From contig NC_088323.1 of assembly GCF_910592395.1 (NCBI RefSeq), positions 1,366,001-1,426,000 of the forward strand: a stretch of 60,000 nt of DNA, given 5' to 3'. Positions 36,251 through 49,262 of this stretch are shown here, piece by piece (positions within the stretch are counted from its first letter, which is position 1; every line of letters begins with the position of its first letter). A program made the position numbers and the translations under genes. A model generated the notes under the pieces. The model did no database searches. It saw only the letters and a list, made by a program, of their open reading frames with translations, and was not told the origin of the DNA. Source of the stretch: Lineus longissimus (taxonomy: Eukaryota > Nemertea > Pilidiophora > Heteronemertea > Lineidae).

Positions 36251-36355
36251 TACTCACATCCCTTGATGTCGCGATGAAAAGTTTCTGTGAACCACACGAG
36301 TTCTTCCTCAGGGGAGTGAACAGTCATCCGGTCAACAGAATGAAATAACTAGGTC
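36251..36355 (-). CDS. Candidate exon, unidentified
   Basis: On the minus strand, an acceptor GTCATCTGACCTAG leads into HSVDRMTVHSPEEELVWF and HRDIKG, followed by a GTGAGT donor in phase 1 that could join the phase 1 start at 33339. It could instead be read through to a stop at 36139. This rests on one good donor and frame only. Confidence 0.25.
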
Positions 36356-36440
36356 AGATGACCACAAAGACAACATTTTGTCCCAATTTGACTAAACTGG
36401 CCACAAGGGGGCCATAACTGAAAACAAAATATGGGATGAC
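36340..36440. repeat. Possible non-autonomous interspersed repeat fragment
   Basis: The sequence around TTTGACTAAACTGGCCACA and GGGGGCCATAACTG resembles short repeat consensus words seen in many lophotrochozoan genomes. This is from memory and is unverified. Confidence 0.3.
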
Positions 36441-37279
36441 CAATATTCCCTTTCCAGAACAAGGACATCAATCTTTACCCGAACCATATCGGAACCGATT
36501 TCAGTATCATATTCTTCTGGTTTTTACATCGTAGTGCAATACGAGCTTATCCAGAGGTAAACAGTCTAAACCACTTGATGGACTTTGCATGTCCGAGTTG
36601 GGATTGCAGCATTGGTTTCATAAGTTACAAGTCGGATGGAGCTTAACTGGCGCCTTGCATCGGTTTACCGATCGCAGCATTCATGAAATACATTATTTGG
36701 TTTAATCTGTTTTCTAAATCTGCATCTCGAATTTTCGTGAATAACAAATGCGTGTTAAGAGGACTGAATAAGTCCACAATCTGCTGAATGCTGGAGCGTC
36801 ATTCCTACAACTCTCTCCAGCATCCTAAGCACCTATGTGTACTAGATATGTTATACATCTCCTTCTTACTTTAAGATGGGCCGTAAGAGTATCACAAGAG
36901 TACTTGACAAGTCAACATGCTCTTGAGTTGCTAGCTATAAGGATCGTAACACGTAACGTCGGCCAGTTCAGAAATCGTATTCATCAATGAAATCTTCAAT
37001 TTGCCCACCACACAAAATGGTTTGCAGCCTTACCTTAATGTCACGTTGATGCTAATCCGAATGCTCGGTAATCCTCCGAATCCAAAATCCATAAAATATT
37101 TCGAACATTCCAATAGAACTGTGACAGAAGCTCGTCAATACACTAGACCAATTAAAACAACGCTGTAAGCGTTCCTTAATAAAAAATCAAATCGATCATC
37201 CATGGAAAGAATGAACAGAACAGAACACCGACAAATTCCGATCGTACTGCAGACTCCAATATCATAACAACTGGTCCTG

Positions 37280-37572
37280 TCACAGAACAATCTCGTCTCT
37301 TGGTTTAATTAAGTTGGCAGACTGTATGCCGAACACTCCTCTTGTCCAACTTATTGGGGGAATGCTGGACAGTGCGACGTGATTTTGATATGTCAAGACT
37401 TTAACCCTCGAGTTGTTTACGCTGCGATATGTCTTGGTTGAAGTCAACAACATGGGGTGTGGTGATGACGTCTGGACTGAATTAATCAAAACGGTCCATT
37501 TACTTTGAGTGATCCATTGCACGCGATGACCAATGACAATATGATATGAAATTGCTGATGGTGTCTGCTCTG
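37280..37572 (-). CDS. Candidate exon, unidentified beta-rich segment
   Basis: An open frame of about 97 codons after an acceptor-like TTTGAAAG reads AISYHIVIGHRVQWITQSKW and VALSSIPPISWTRGVFGIQS, then ends in a TGA. Alternating hydrophobic residues suggest a beta-sandwich-like domain. No strong donor was found. Confidence 0.3.
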
Positions 37573-38078
37573 CTTTCAAACAAAGATGTAATGTAAGAAA
37601 TATCGACGACAATGATGATCACGACTATATATCAGGTTATGACGATGATAGTACAACCTTGATAGGAATGGCTTCGGTTGTCAACCAACAAACCAGTGAT
37701 GAGTTCATGCCAAGAAAGCAATGACCTCAGCTTACGTACTTGAACCAATGGTCACATCGACACGTTTGTCACGTCTCAGGGTATGACTCAATTTCTTGTA
37801 GCAAACATGCAAATACGTTGACTTGTGACAATAGAAGAATGGATGCTCACGCTGGACGTTTTGTTCAAGGACGTATCCTTAAACACGAGACAGATTCATT
37901 AACAGTAGGTTGTCATAACCAGATTCGTACACGGTTTTCAGACATCACTAGCCACAAGGGATAGTAGTCCTAGGGCTGATAGTCCGTGTAACAATAGCCC
38001 GCATTGCTAAATGTTTTGGTTAGGGTTAGCGGTACAATAGATCATGCTGCTTAATTGGTCAAATACAATGCTACCGGA

Positions 38079-38400
38079 CTATGACTCCAGGGGGACTATA
38101 TCCGCTGTCACACCGGTTTCACTACCAAATAGAATGATTCTGCTAACACGTTCGTTAAAGTCAACAGCGAATAACGCTTGAACTTCATCGTAGCAGTGAG
38201 CAAGCGACCAGCTCACATTATCATTTCTAATCAAAAACCATTGGAACCAGGTAAGAATCGGGAATTTACAAGCCTGCACACCAGGTGATGAACTTTGTAG
38301 TGCAATCGCTTAAAGGTCATCGGACCTAGCGTGATGGCAATCCAAAGCTTAATGTTTCCCGTCATTCTCCTCACATTCCACGGACATTTGTTGACAACTG
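38079..38400 (-). pseudogene. Candidate coding block with an apparent frame change
   Basis: A strong acceptor, CTTTCTTTTTGTCCAG, precedes about 38400 and opens a frame with NKCPWNVRRMTGNIKLWIAI. Near 38280 the protein-like reading switches frame, then continues as NDNVSWSLAHCYDEVQALF and RVSRIILFGSETGV to a stop at 38079. An intron here would be only about 45-55 nt and the phases do not match. A frameshifted relic, a sequence error or a mis-read exon pair are all possible. Confidence 0.3.
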
Positions 38401-38419
38401 GACAAAAAGAAAGCACTTA

Positions 38420-41400
38420 GTGACAGACACATTAAGAGCTTTTAATAGCTTGTATTGCGAGATTAATTGTAGCCCGCTGTAACTTAAAACCAGAGCAATC
38501 ACCATCCTTTGGCTGTTTCTTTACATTGTGAGTGATATTAGCTGCCTGGGTTAGTTTTTTCGCATCCTCCTTCGGCGCTATGTTGAGAGCCATATATTAG
38601 GCAGTTTTGCAAGTCCTGCTTACGTCGAAGTACAAGCTACGAAGGTCTGTCGGGTCTTGTGCTAGTTCCTTTGAGCGATAATCGAAAATCATCATCTGCA
38701 AGACACAACAAATATGTCGTGGACGCTGGTGACGATCATAGTACTTTTGGGCCTATAATTAGCATCTTTGACACTGTTTTTCCAGAGGTGCATGAAGGAG
38801 GGAACACTCTTGTCACCCCACGCACATTCAATCAAACCAAAAAAGTTAAAAATCTTTACTTTTATCACAACATTTTTCGTCGAAAATTATCAAAATACCA
38901 GTCTTCGAACAAGAAAGAAACTTCACCCGATGTTATAAAGCATTCATTTGTGCCACAGATTCCAAACAGACAGATATTGGGCGTTGACGTCATGTGTTAT
39001 TCTCGTTCTTTGGAAGAAATTTGATTATCTGCGCCGAATTGTCCAACCAACCATACTTAAAGACAAAGAAAACTAATCTAGGAAAAAAATGGTAAAGGTG
39101 ACGATACCTGGTATCAAAGCTTTGTTAGACTATTGCTAAACGTAGCGTGATATTAAAGTTTTTGTCGATTCGTTTCCTGTAAAAAAATACATACGAATTC
39201 CTATCCGTAATCATTGGTTTCAAATCGTCTCTGTGAATTACGTGCAAAGGAAGCATTTTTCTGGGACGATGAGTTTAAATCAACCTCGAAGTCCGCAAGC
39301 TGTGATATTTATGCAAAGATCAACAATTCCACAGCGAAGTTCTTGTTGAAGTTTTGATTTAGCATCAAAAGAACTTCGAAATCTACGGTTTCGTAACCAT
39401 TTGGATCAAGCAATAGTCGTACGACTAAAGAAAAATTTACATTATTTCTCTTCACGAAAAACCCCACAAACAAGATTGCAACACACAGATTTATCGAGAC
39501 CAGTGACCCTTATTAGCTGCTGCCTATAACCTCTTTGAGAAACAATGTAGGTTGTTCTTCTAGATTACTTACTACGGGACTTCAAATGTAATAGTGACAT
39601 TTATTTTTTCTTCGCGGTTGCGTTCTAGATTCCAGATTCGAGATGATAATGCCTTTGGTTATCAAAACCTCAAACAATCAAGGAAGCTTTTAAAATGATA
39701 TGTAGCAAATAGTTGCTTTGATGTTTCATTTTTACTCCACACTTCTCGTTTTCTCTCGTTACACCCACTCTGCCTGGCAAACTGCGTGACTTCAATAAGT
39801 AACGCTAAGTAGCTGTAACTAACGAAATGTATCTGATAAAATCAAAATCTCGTCAACGGACTCCATGTGATGTTGACATGCGTGAGGGAAGCTTTTTCAC
39901 TTAAGAAACACATCTCATTGCTTTTAAAAATAATAATTTATTTACTGCTGAAATTCGAGTTGAAAGTTGTCTTGCGGAACGCGGACATCGTATAATGGCT
40001 GTAGGCAAGCACTGATTAAGGATAATCTATGCTTGCTGTAGACCATATAAAAATCAGCACCCTTTTTCTGCTTATTTTTACTCTGATGTTAACTACTTTG
40101 ATTATCTTCTGTGTACTTCTGTCCATTTTACTTACGTTCTGTTGGTTTCCCCCAAAAAATTCTGCACGTAATGCTGAAATACCAGTATCCATTCGAGCAT
40201 TTAACATAATTTGGGGAAAATGTCACTTCGTTTGAAGTTTTTTTATACATCTTTTGACTCAGCTGCCGAAGTTGTCACGCTACATCCGGATTATTTACTG
40301 CCGTAACATGCTAATGCTAGGCACCATCTTTAATGCGTAGCCTGCTTTCAGGAATTCGATATGCTTTTTTTGGGATAACTTTGCTAAAAGTTTATAAGCG
40401 GCCTTGAAGACTTCCAAACGCTGCTTTCGACCTCAAAAAGGTGTAGCGAATTATCTCTTCTTTTTGATTTCAAATTCAATCAAATGCGATTTTTATGTAA
40501 AAGGCTTTTAGGATTTTTATTGCTTATCTGGCTTAATTTACACATTGGCTTGAACCTCTTCTTCAGAGTGTCGAACTTTTCGTCTAATACCACTGTGATT
40601 ACATGTCAACGTATCATGCTTGTGTATCTTTTGCTTCAAGCAACACTTTAATCTAATAGGAAATAGTGTTGGATCCCAAAATCAGATTTAAGTATAGCTA
40701 ACTATGAAGAAATTGGCCCCGCTTAGCGTCAATTTAATTTTTTGTATTTTAGAACTTGAACATTAAAGTCACGGTTTTTTTCTTTGTTCTTTGAAATTGA
40801 AATTGAGATTTTCTAATATGGAAATACACTGAGTATAAATCGGGAGGTGAAGTTACCTTCAACCTAGTCAGCCTATTGTAAGAGAATAGAACGATCGTTT
40901 CTCGATTTCCAAATTGATATCAACACAAATTAACATTGGAACAGCCCCCACAGGGTTGATTATCTAGAAGAAAAAGGAAAATACTTGAATAGAAAAAAAT
41001 TCAGGAAAACACATCTTTTGGAACGATTGACATGCTGTGATTTAACATATCCATGCTAAAATTGAAGATAAACACGCATTTCCCTGGAGTAAGCCACGTT
41101 TACAAGCAATTAGCCAAGGTTCACCTAACTCAAATTGCAAACAGAGTCCATTGAATTAATCAGAGGCAGACTCCATGCAGAGGAAATGATGTGGAATTGC
41201 TATATTTCCCAAATGACTCGAACATATTTCTAGTTCTACTGCTTTATTGACGCGTTCAGTGGTGCAAATGGAGCAGGAGGTGTCGATAACCGGATGATAT
41301 ACATACAGTGGTGATCTATTAGCCGGACAAATCGCTCATTATCAGCCGTGATAGCTGGTTTGAGAACGATGCCGGAATTCGATTGAGTTTATTGCTTTTC

Positions 41401-44400
41401 CTGAGTTATTGTCGCTGGAACCGATGAGGCGTTTATTGTTACAGTGACTTTCAGAAGTACAAGATTTTTTTCGAAAGCATTCCTGTTGATTTTGAACTAA
41501 ATTTGATGACAACAGGCGGCGCCGGTTCACGAAAATCTATTACTTTTGATTATATCAAAATGCAAGACCATGAAGTGTTATTCAATGGTTTGGTCAGGGG
41601 TCAATGGGGCAGATTAGTTTGGTTTATGTTTGCTTTGAGACCGATACATTGTTTGAGGGAGGATTCAGCCTCAAAATATAAAATGGAGCTTGATAGTTTT
41701 CATAACATGACACCAAGGAACATATCTCACATACTGTTTCGCCGAATTGGTATCCACTCCTTTTCCACTGGTTCGCCATTATAAAGGTCGTATTGATAGG
41801 GGCAGGTTTCAGATAGTATGTAGGTTATGCTGGATTGCTTGCTTAAGGCAACATGTTTACACTTCGCTGGACGCGGCTTACACAGTTCTTCACGACTGTC
41901 TGTTAGGTCACGGCTAGCAGTTGTGGTACTCCCTCGCAGCAGCTACGCCCACAATTTGACATTTCAGGAATTGAAATACAAAAAGAAAGCCTTTGTTCTG
42001 AACGTCCTTTTTATGAAGAGGCAGATCATTTTGTCTGAGGAATAAAAATAAGGCTAATATCTTTAGCTGGTAAAACTCGTCGAAAGATCACCACTTAAAA
42101 ACCTGTTATCCTTTTACCGGTATTCATATCTTCTTTTTTAAGATTTATAACTGCCAAGCTTGCCCGAGTCTCTATTAGTCTGGATGACATTTATCTCAAA
42201 TTTACAAACTGAGCTATCTTTTTAGAACACAGGGACAGGGTGAACAAACGCGTGTATTATACTCTGTCACGTCCCGGCTTCCCTTTGGTGATATTTCCGA
42301 GCAATTAACTGGCTTTTATGAAGATGTTTAGAAGTATACTCCTGACCCTAGACAGCGCTGTCTATTTCCCAGAAAATTTATCACTTTGTTGTGTATCGTT
42401 GGAGGACTTAGATGCTAAGTTTACGGGGAAAGAAGCTTGCCGCAAAAAATATCCGATTCCCTTTAAATCTCCTCTGAATCAGTTTCCCTATTGCCGATAA
42501 CGAGACATTCTAAACACATTCAAAAGCAATGCGGGGCCCATTTCGGAAACACATTGGGTGAAAGCACGAGAAGCTGTAATGTTGCTCGTCAAATAACAAT
42601 GACACTGGTGCAGAAAAACTAAAACGTTGGCGACAAACGAAACACGGCAATGAAATCGGAAACTCCTCTATTTGCTCAGCAAGCCTCAGAAAGGAACCCT
42701 AATTATAATCAGATACGACAGGAGAAAATAACAATTGCAGCATCAACATGATAAATGCTTTTGAACATAATACCACAGGCAATGATATAACGATCTTTTT
42801 ATCCTTGTTTCTCTCAGGATCATTTTGTCTGCATCAAACGAAAGAGCAGACTGAAACAGCAGCCATTGGCATGGCCGCTTGTTTTATCTGTTATGAGACC
42901 TTTAGCGATAATCGACAGAGTTGTTTTTATTGGTCAAACGTGAACCTCGAACCCAAGGCTAGCGTTGACAGGTTTTTTCTTAATTTGGTGTCACAGGAAG
43001 TACTCTCTAAAAGTGAGAGGTGCAAACTCTTGGGGGCGTAACTGCTTGTCTGTTGTTTGGCCTTTTAGCGAGGAAGGGAGATAAACATGATATTGCAAAA
43101 ACAATATTTGTGGGGGATGTTTTTAGGCACTCAGGCTGATTGACATCATAGGTTGAGGGGTGTTGATCAGCTGCGTTGTCATAAATAGGGGTATTGGTTC
43201 GATGAAAAGACTGTCAAACAACCGGGCTCAGAGGCAAACGCCACGTGTCTACAGGGAATCAGTAGAGATCGAAAGCTCATAGGTTATGGCTCATTTTTAT
43301 CCTGTGTTTCAAGTTAAAAACTCTTCCGCCTTAATATTACATGACCTTCGGTAAGACGGTGACAACAAATAAGTTTTTCTCTAAAAAGGACAATATAGCT
43401 AATTCAACCTGAAACTACCAGTCTTGTTCTGGCTAGATACAACGGAAGATTGCTAGTTTGAGTTGCTGATGTGAGAAATGGTAACAATAGCAATACGAAC
43501 CTGCAGAACACTTCGCGTTTGTGAGTTTTTGTTCTGTCGAAAGTGCCCTCTTGAGGTGGGTCAGGTTGTCAACATCAAACTAGTGTTTGAGGAGCATTTA
43601 GGTGAGGTATCGTGTGGCGAATTACCTTACAATTGCTGTAATGCTAGTTTTCTAGTTGATGGACATCGATTATCATACATTCATCGGTTTTCTACTCAGG
43701 ATAACTGGGTCGAATTGTCACCATATCAAATGGACATTCAGTAAACACACCTTACCAGGATGACCAAAGGCGTTGACTTAAGATCCGTAACTTCTTGTAT
43801 ATTGGTAGGTTCCATTTTCACATAACCAAAAAGCCCATAAATAGACAGGACCCCTTCCAAATTTATGCAATATACACACATGATGCTGAACCTTTTTGAT
43901 ATATCCCTTTAGGCGCACATCCTCTCAGTAGATCTTCTCTACCGGCCTACCAATCAAACCTAATGGAGAAGGTAATAGGAACAAATTTCACGGCAGTAGG
44001 TTCATTTCCTCGGGCCATGCCTCTGATACATTTCTTATACGCGCTGATATTTAAAGACGTTGGTGGTTTTAGGTGTTACATGTATGGCGTGAAATCATTT
44101 TTATGGTTTTGCCTGCAGCAGGTTATTGTTGAGGGGAAGAGCAAGGGAAATGGAGCTATCTCTGTACGTGTCGAAAGAGATAACATCCATGACACCAACT
44201 CTTCAAGAGTAGGCAAAGAACTGTAGCAGTAATTACCCACGTACTGCCAAATATCTTTGTCATCCATAACACAAGCTTGTGACAAGAAAGACACTATTCT
44301 AACCATATGACAGGTGACTGTCATATCTACTGACAACGATGAACAAACTTTAACTAGAACGAGGAGTTTAATAATACGCGAGGACTCTCTCCTCCTATTG

Positions 44401-45500
44401 CAAACACGTCGCGGTTGACATGATATTTCTGTTTTTAAAATCCACAATACTGTATCAGAGAGAACAAACAGCCACAGATTTAAAGTATCATCTACGAGTA
44501 AACAAGACTGGCAATTTTTGCTTTATATCAACAAACAAGGCAAACATGGTAACTTGATTAACACGGTCACAGATGATGATGTGTTGCTTTGTAGAATATA
44601 GTAGAAGATAAAACGATAAGGAAGATAAAGTAGAAGATAAAACGATTTATTACCCAGAACAGACACAATGGTATTAACGCAATAAAACCATTTCCGTTCG
44701 TGATGCACTGCAAATAAACATTGGCTGTGTGATCCAATGATGCTTGTGCAAAATGCCAGTGTAAACAAGAGCAAATTAGCCTTTTTAATCATGTTAACAA
44801 AAAAAGAAATTTGTTGGGAAACGCATATTTGATGTGATATCAGAAGCCTCCAAAGCAAACTTTCATATACGACTGTCGGTCACACTATCTGAGAGGCAGT
44901 ACATACTAGTGGTTTCTGCATCAATGCTACAGTCATTCGAAATGGCCAATCACTTAAATACGACCACGGGAGGATTTGTGTCTGCATTGCTTTAAAAAAG
45001 AGAGAAGTCAAGCACACCCAACGTACATGACTGCAATGCACTTTACACATACCATTTGCTATGCAAAACATACTATGATGTAAAGGGGAAACCCTGTACA
45101 TTAAATCATTGCGTTCTGTTCTAATTAGACAAGTATACTACGACATCAATCAACTTAATGTGTCTTCACTCACACTAAACATAGAAAGTAATAGATAGAA
45201 ATTCAGATGATAAAATATATTATCTTATAAAAAATGTTATCGCCTACCACTGAAAAAGACAGATAGACATTATTAATATATCCGAATGTCTCTTCGGGAC
45301 AATTCTACAATCTCTCAGAGAGAGATCGAAGTCTGACCAGGCGGAAGAGCCCATCCAGAGTTTGATTTACTGTCTTTCATAGACACACATCTTTACAGCC
45401 ATCAGATATGTCCTAGGACTTGAAAAACACATCGTTTGGCATCTAGGGAGATACATTTTCGTCCCCAGCACCTTTTCCTTATTTCATCCTCCAGCTATGT
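38420..45500. other. Gene-poor AT-rich stretch
   Basis: ORFs here are of chance length (the longest is about 123 codons) and lack paired splice sites. I see no RNA gene or array, only a short 19-bp duplication near 44607-44650. Confidence 0.45.
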
Positions 45501-45534
45501 CCATTAGAAAAGCCAGTTCCACTGCTACATCCAT

Positions 45535-45955
45535 TCACCGCTCTCCTAAGGCAGCATATTTGAAGACGTTCTTTCGCATTGGCCAATTAGATTGGTGTAA
45601 CCTGCCGCCTTTCCTCCCAACCTCATCAGGCGAGTCACCTCCCCTGCGGCGTTTTGATGTCAGAGGGCGAAAATCTCTCCAATCATCGTTAATGATAATC
45701 GTGCACATCCCCAACGCTTTTCATCACCATCCTGTTGTTTCCGCTCGACTCCGTTGTCCTTTTCCACTTCCACCGAGTTCGCGTCCGCTGTGCAATAATG
45801 TCATCGGGGTCTGATGACAATGGCTCGCTGGCGCTGATCAGACCAATTAGGAAAGACAAACGAGGGGTCATCAAGGATAGCCCGGAGTCGATGTGGTTAT
45901 TCCCCTTCATTGGCTTGATAGAGAGTCCTCCAATAATTGAGAGGGTGATTTGTAT
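45535..45955. promoter_or_regulatory. Candidate conserved non-coding/regulatory block
   Basis: This is a GC-richer island in an AT-rich desert. It holds several homeodomain-type CCAATTAG/TAATGA cores (for example near 45582, 45690 and 45843) and TGATGACA words. Both strands are moderately open but neither reads like a protein. It is called regulatory only on composition and motifs. Confidence 0.22.
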
Positions 45956-45959
45956 CACA

Positions 45960-48055
45960 AATTGATCATAATAGTATCAGTAGTATAGGATTATCAGATA
46001 CTGAACTATGGCATTAGGTCAGGAACTCTTGTGGTTATTGTTGTCATGACAATATTTGTGCAAGTAATGAAACAATTAAATCAATAACGAAAAATGAAGT
46101 TTCTGAAAGTTGATGACCATGCACTTTGGAAACGAAGTGTCTCCAGTGAGCTTTACACAAACTGGACCAGGCTGTACACCCAAGCTGTGTTATGATGACA
46201 GTTTTTAATCGCTTACTTCTGAATCAAAAAATCATCAAAGCTCACCTCCGATTTTCCGATAACACAACTCTTTTTTTGTAGAATTTGATTATGTTATTCA
46301 TCTCTTCAATATAATTTGCATCGACGCGCCCTGAAACACCGGGTTACACCTTTTTAATCGGTCAATAGATCATCAAGATTTTATCAAGCGGGAACCTAGC
46401 GTTGGATCGACCATGAAATAAATCAGATTGGAGAAGAAATATCTCCGAATCTGAGTAAGTTTGGTGTAATTGGGCCAATCACCTCTGTTTCGATTCTCGA
46501 TGCGCAATTTGGGGGCGATGAAATCAATCATGAAAAGGCGACAACCATGAACACTGAGGTCGGCGAGGAATTATTAAAGGTTAACCAAAAACTTATTTGA
46601 AAGAATTGGTTTTCGGTAAACTTCATTCCAAGTTCAACCAAAAGTTACCTACGACTGACAGAGTAAGTTATCATCTTACTATTTTACTATCGGGAAGACT
46701 ATTTCGCGTATTCGCTAGCTCTCGATAAAAAATCTTTAACTGCTATATACTAAGCTGTTGGCCAATTTTTTTCAAAAACACATCAAATGAAACTAAATTA
46801 TTTGTGTTCGAATATGTAGGCTCTGATAGGCCCACGTGTACGAATCTCTTCCCAAGGGCTCAGGGGACGTGGCAAGCTCGAACAAAGGAAATGAAAAAGA
46901 CGACTGCATTGACACTAGTTTAGCCTACAGGTGATGGCATTTCCATTGAATATTACTTGAAATTACGTACAATTTATTGTTCTTTCCCAAGCTCATTTGA
47001 AAACATGTAAACTACCATTTACAATAACACGATTTTCGGAAAAAGTTGTTACTGACTGATAGTAATCAAAGAAATTCTGGTAAAATCTTGAATAATTAAC
47101 TTGAATTTTATCGGATATTTAAGCGCTGTAATGTGCACCAACATTGATTCGCTTGTGATAATCAGTATTGTTTTCGCTCATTTTATCGTTTCCGCCTGAA
47201 GTGACTCTGACAAGTAGCTTGGATGGGCTCCCCTCCTTGGCCGAAACGCCCTGTCAATATGATGATCGCGTCCCAGTATGAACCAGGATCCAGAATATAG
47301 AAGACTTTGATTCTGCGTTGCTGACCACTTTGCCAAGCTTGATCGATCTGGACACGTCTGGACTTCGGAAATGAGCGATATCAGAGCGAACAAATCAAAA
47401 TTGATTCTGGTCTCTCCGCCTGTCCAGCGACCGAGTGAGTATCATGTTAAAAACTAACAATGCAGTCATATCATAAGTGGACTGTCAACGCTAGCCATGC
47501 CTCTGTATTTGTTTGGATTGGTATTGGAGGCGCGCTAATGGAAGGTGTCATGCGAAAACCTTTTTGGAATAAGTACTCAAACCAACATGCCTGTGCAGAT
47601 AATACCTGAGTGGTTGTCCGGTACCAGATTTGAAAGCAAATGGCATTGCCTCCACGGTAATTTAGCCGTGCTTTTGGTCCATAACATCGCGATTATTTGC
47701 TCATTATTAGCTCTACGCGGGATGGATAGCAAAGATCATGGAATCATAATCATCAACATAAAGTAACACGGCAACGCAAGGAAAGCCGAGATGGCATTGT
47801 GCCATGATCGTGGCATTCCTAGTTAGTAGTGACATAAATAAGGCTCGTTTATGCCACGGCCAATTATGATGACATGTGATGACATTTAGCTACGGGAAGG
47901 AATTAAACGAACAAGTGGCTCAGATGTTCGATTGGGAGATACCCTGGTCAGACAGTGCGGTAGCTTTCATCCCTGGACATAATGAAAGCAAATGCCTTTG
48001 TCTCCGCTGTAATATGCAAAGACATGCTCTGGATCCTGATATCTTCATTATCAGC
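45960..48055. other. Non-coding stretch left of the minisatellite
   Basis: No supported gene. ORFs are short and lack splice context. Confidence 0.4.
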
Positions 48056-49262
48056 TGAATATCATCTACACAAAAGCTATGCGTGGAAGACCTAGACTGC
48101 ATCCTACCTGGAGATCATCCACATAAAAGCAATGAGCTTTACGTGTGGAAGACCGAGACTGCATCCTACCTGGAGATCATCCACATAAAAGCAATGAGCT
48201 TTACGTGTGGAAGACCTAGACTGCATCCTACCTGGAGATCATCTACATAAAAGCAATAAGCTACGCGTGGAAGACCGAGACTGCATCCTACCTGGAGATC
48301 ATCTACATAAAAGCAATAAGCTACGCGTGGAAGACCGAGACTGCATCCTACCTGGAGATCATCCACATAAAAGCAATAAGCTACGCGTGGAAGACCTAGA
48401 CTGCATCCTACCTGGAGATCATCCACATAAAAGCAATAAGCTACGTGTGGAAGACCTAGACTGCATCCTACCTGGAGATCATCTACATAAAAGCAATGAG
48501 CTTTACGTGGAAGACCGAGACTGCATCCTACCTGGAGATCATCCACACAAAACAATGAGCTTTACGTGGAAGACCGAGACTGCATCCTACCTGGAGATCA
48601 TCCACACAAAAGCAATGAGCTTTACGTGGAAGACCGAGACTGCATCCTACCTGGAGATCATCCACACAAAAGCAATGAGCTTTACGTGGAAGACCGAGAC
48701 TGCATCCTACCTGGAGATCATCCACACAAAAGCAATGAGCTTTACGTGGAAGACCTAGACTGCATCCTACCTGGAGATCATCCACACAAAAGCAATGAGC
48801 TTTACGTGGAAGACCTAGACTGCATCCTACCTGGAGATCATCCACACAAAAGCAATGAGCTTTACGTGGAAGACCTAGACTGCATCCTACCTGGAGATCA
48901 TCCACACAAAAGTAATGAGCTTTACGTGGAAGACCGAGACTGCATCCTACCTGGAGATCATCCACACAAAAGCAATGAGCTTTACGTGGAAGACCGAGAC
49001 TGCATCCTACCTGGAGATCATCCACACAAAAGCAATGAGCTTTACGTGGAAGACCGAGACTGCATCCTACCTGGAGATCATCCACACAAAAGCAATGAGC
49101 TTTACGTGGAAGACCGAGACTGCATCCTATCTGGAGATCTTCCACATAAAAGCAATAAGCTGCGTGTGGAAGACCGAGACGACATCTGATCTGGAGAGCA
49201 TACCATCATCGACATAAAAGTAATGAGCAACGCTTGGAAGACCAAGACAGCATCCTACCTGG
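48056..49262. repeat. 60-bp minisatellite, about 19 copies
   Basis: The unit runs from TGGAAGACC(T/G)AGACTGCATC through CTACCTGGAGATCATC to ACA(T/C)AAAAGCAATGAGC. Period is 60 bp for most copies, 62 bp in the two leftmost (an extra TG) and 59 bp in one (about 48541). Variants are grouped. Left copies have ACATAAAA and often AATAAGCTACGCG. Copies from about 48540 have ACACAAAA and AATGAGCTTTACG. CCTAG and CCGAG forms come in runs. Because the period is a multiple of three and the unit lacks stops in several frames, long repeat ORFs exist on both strands, with 20-residue periods such as VEDRDCILPGDHPHKSNELY (+) and CVDDLQVGCSLGLPRKAHCF (-). No start, splice or flanking gene context supports translation. 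Confidence 0.95.

Noticed and set aside
44523-44858. Minus-strand ORF of 111 codons, hydrophobic, membrane-like
   Set aside because: AT-rich sequence gives Phe/Leu/Ile-rich chance translations; no homology-like motif or splice sites.
48056-49262. CRISPR array
   Set aside because: The whole 60-bp unit is repeated, with no unique spacers, and the genome is eukaryotic.
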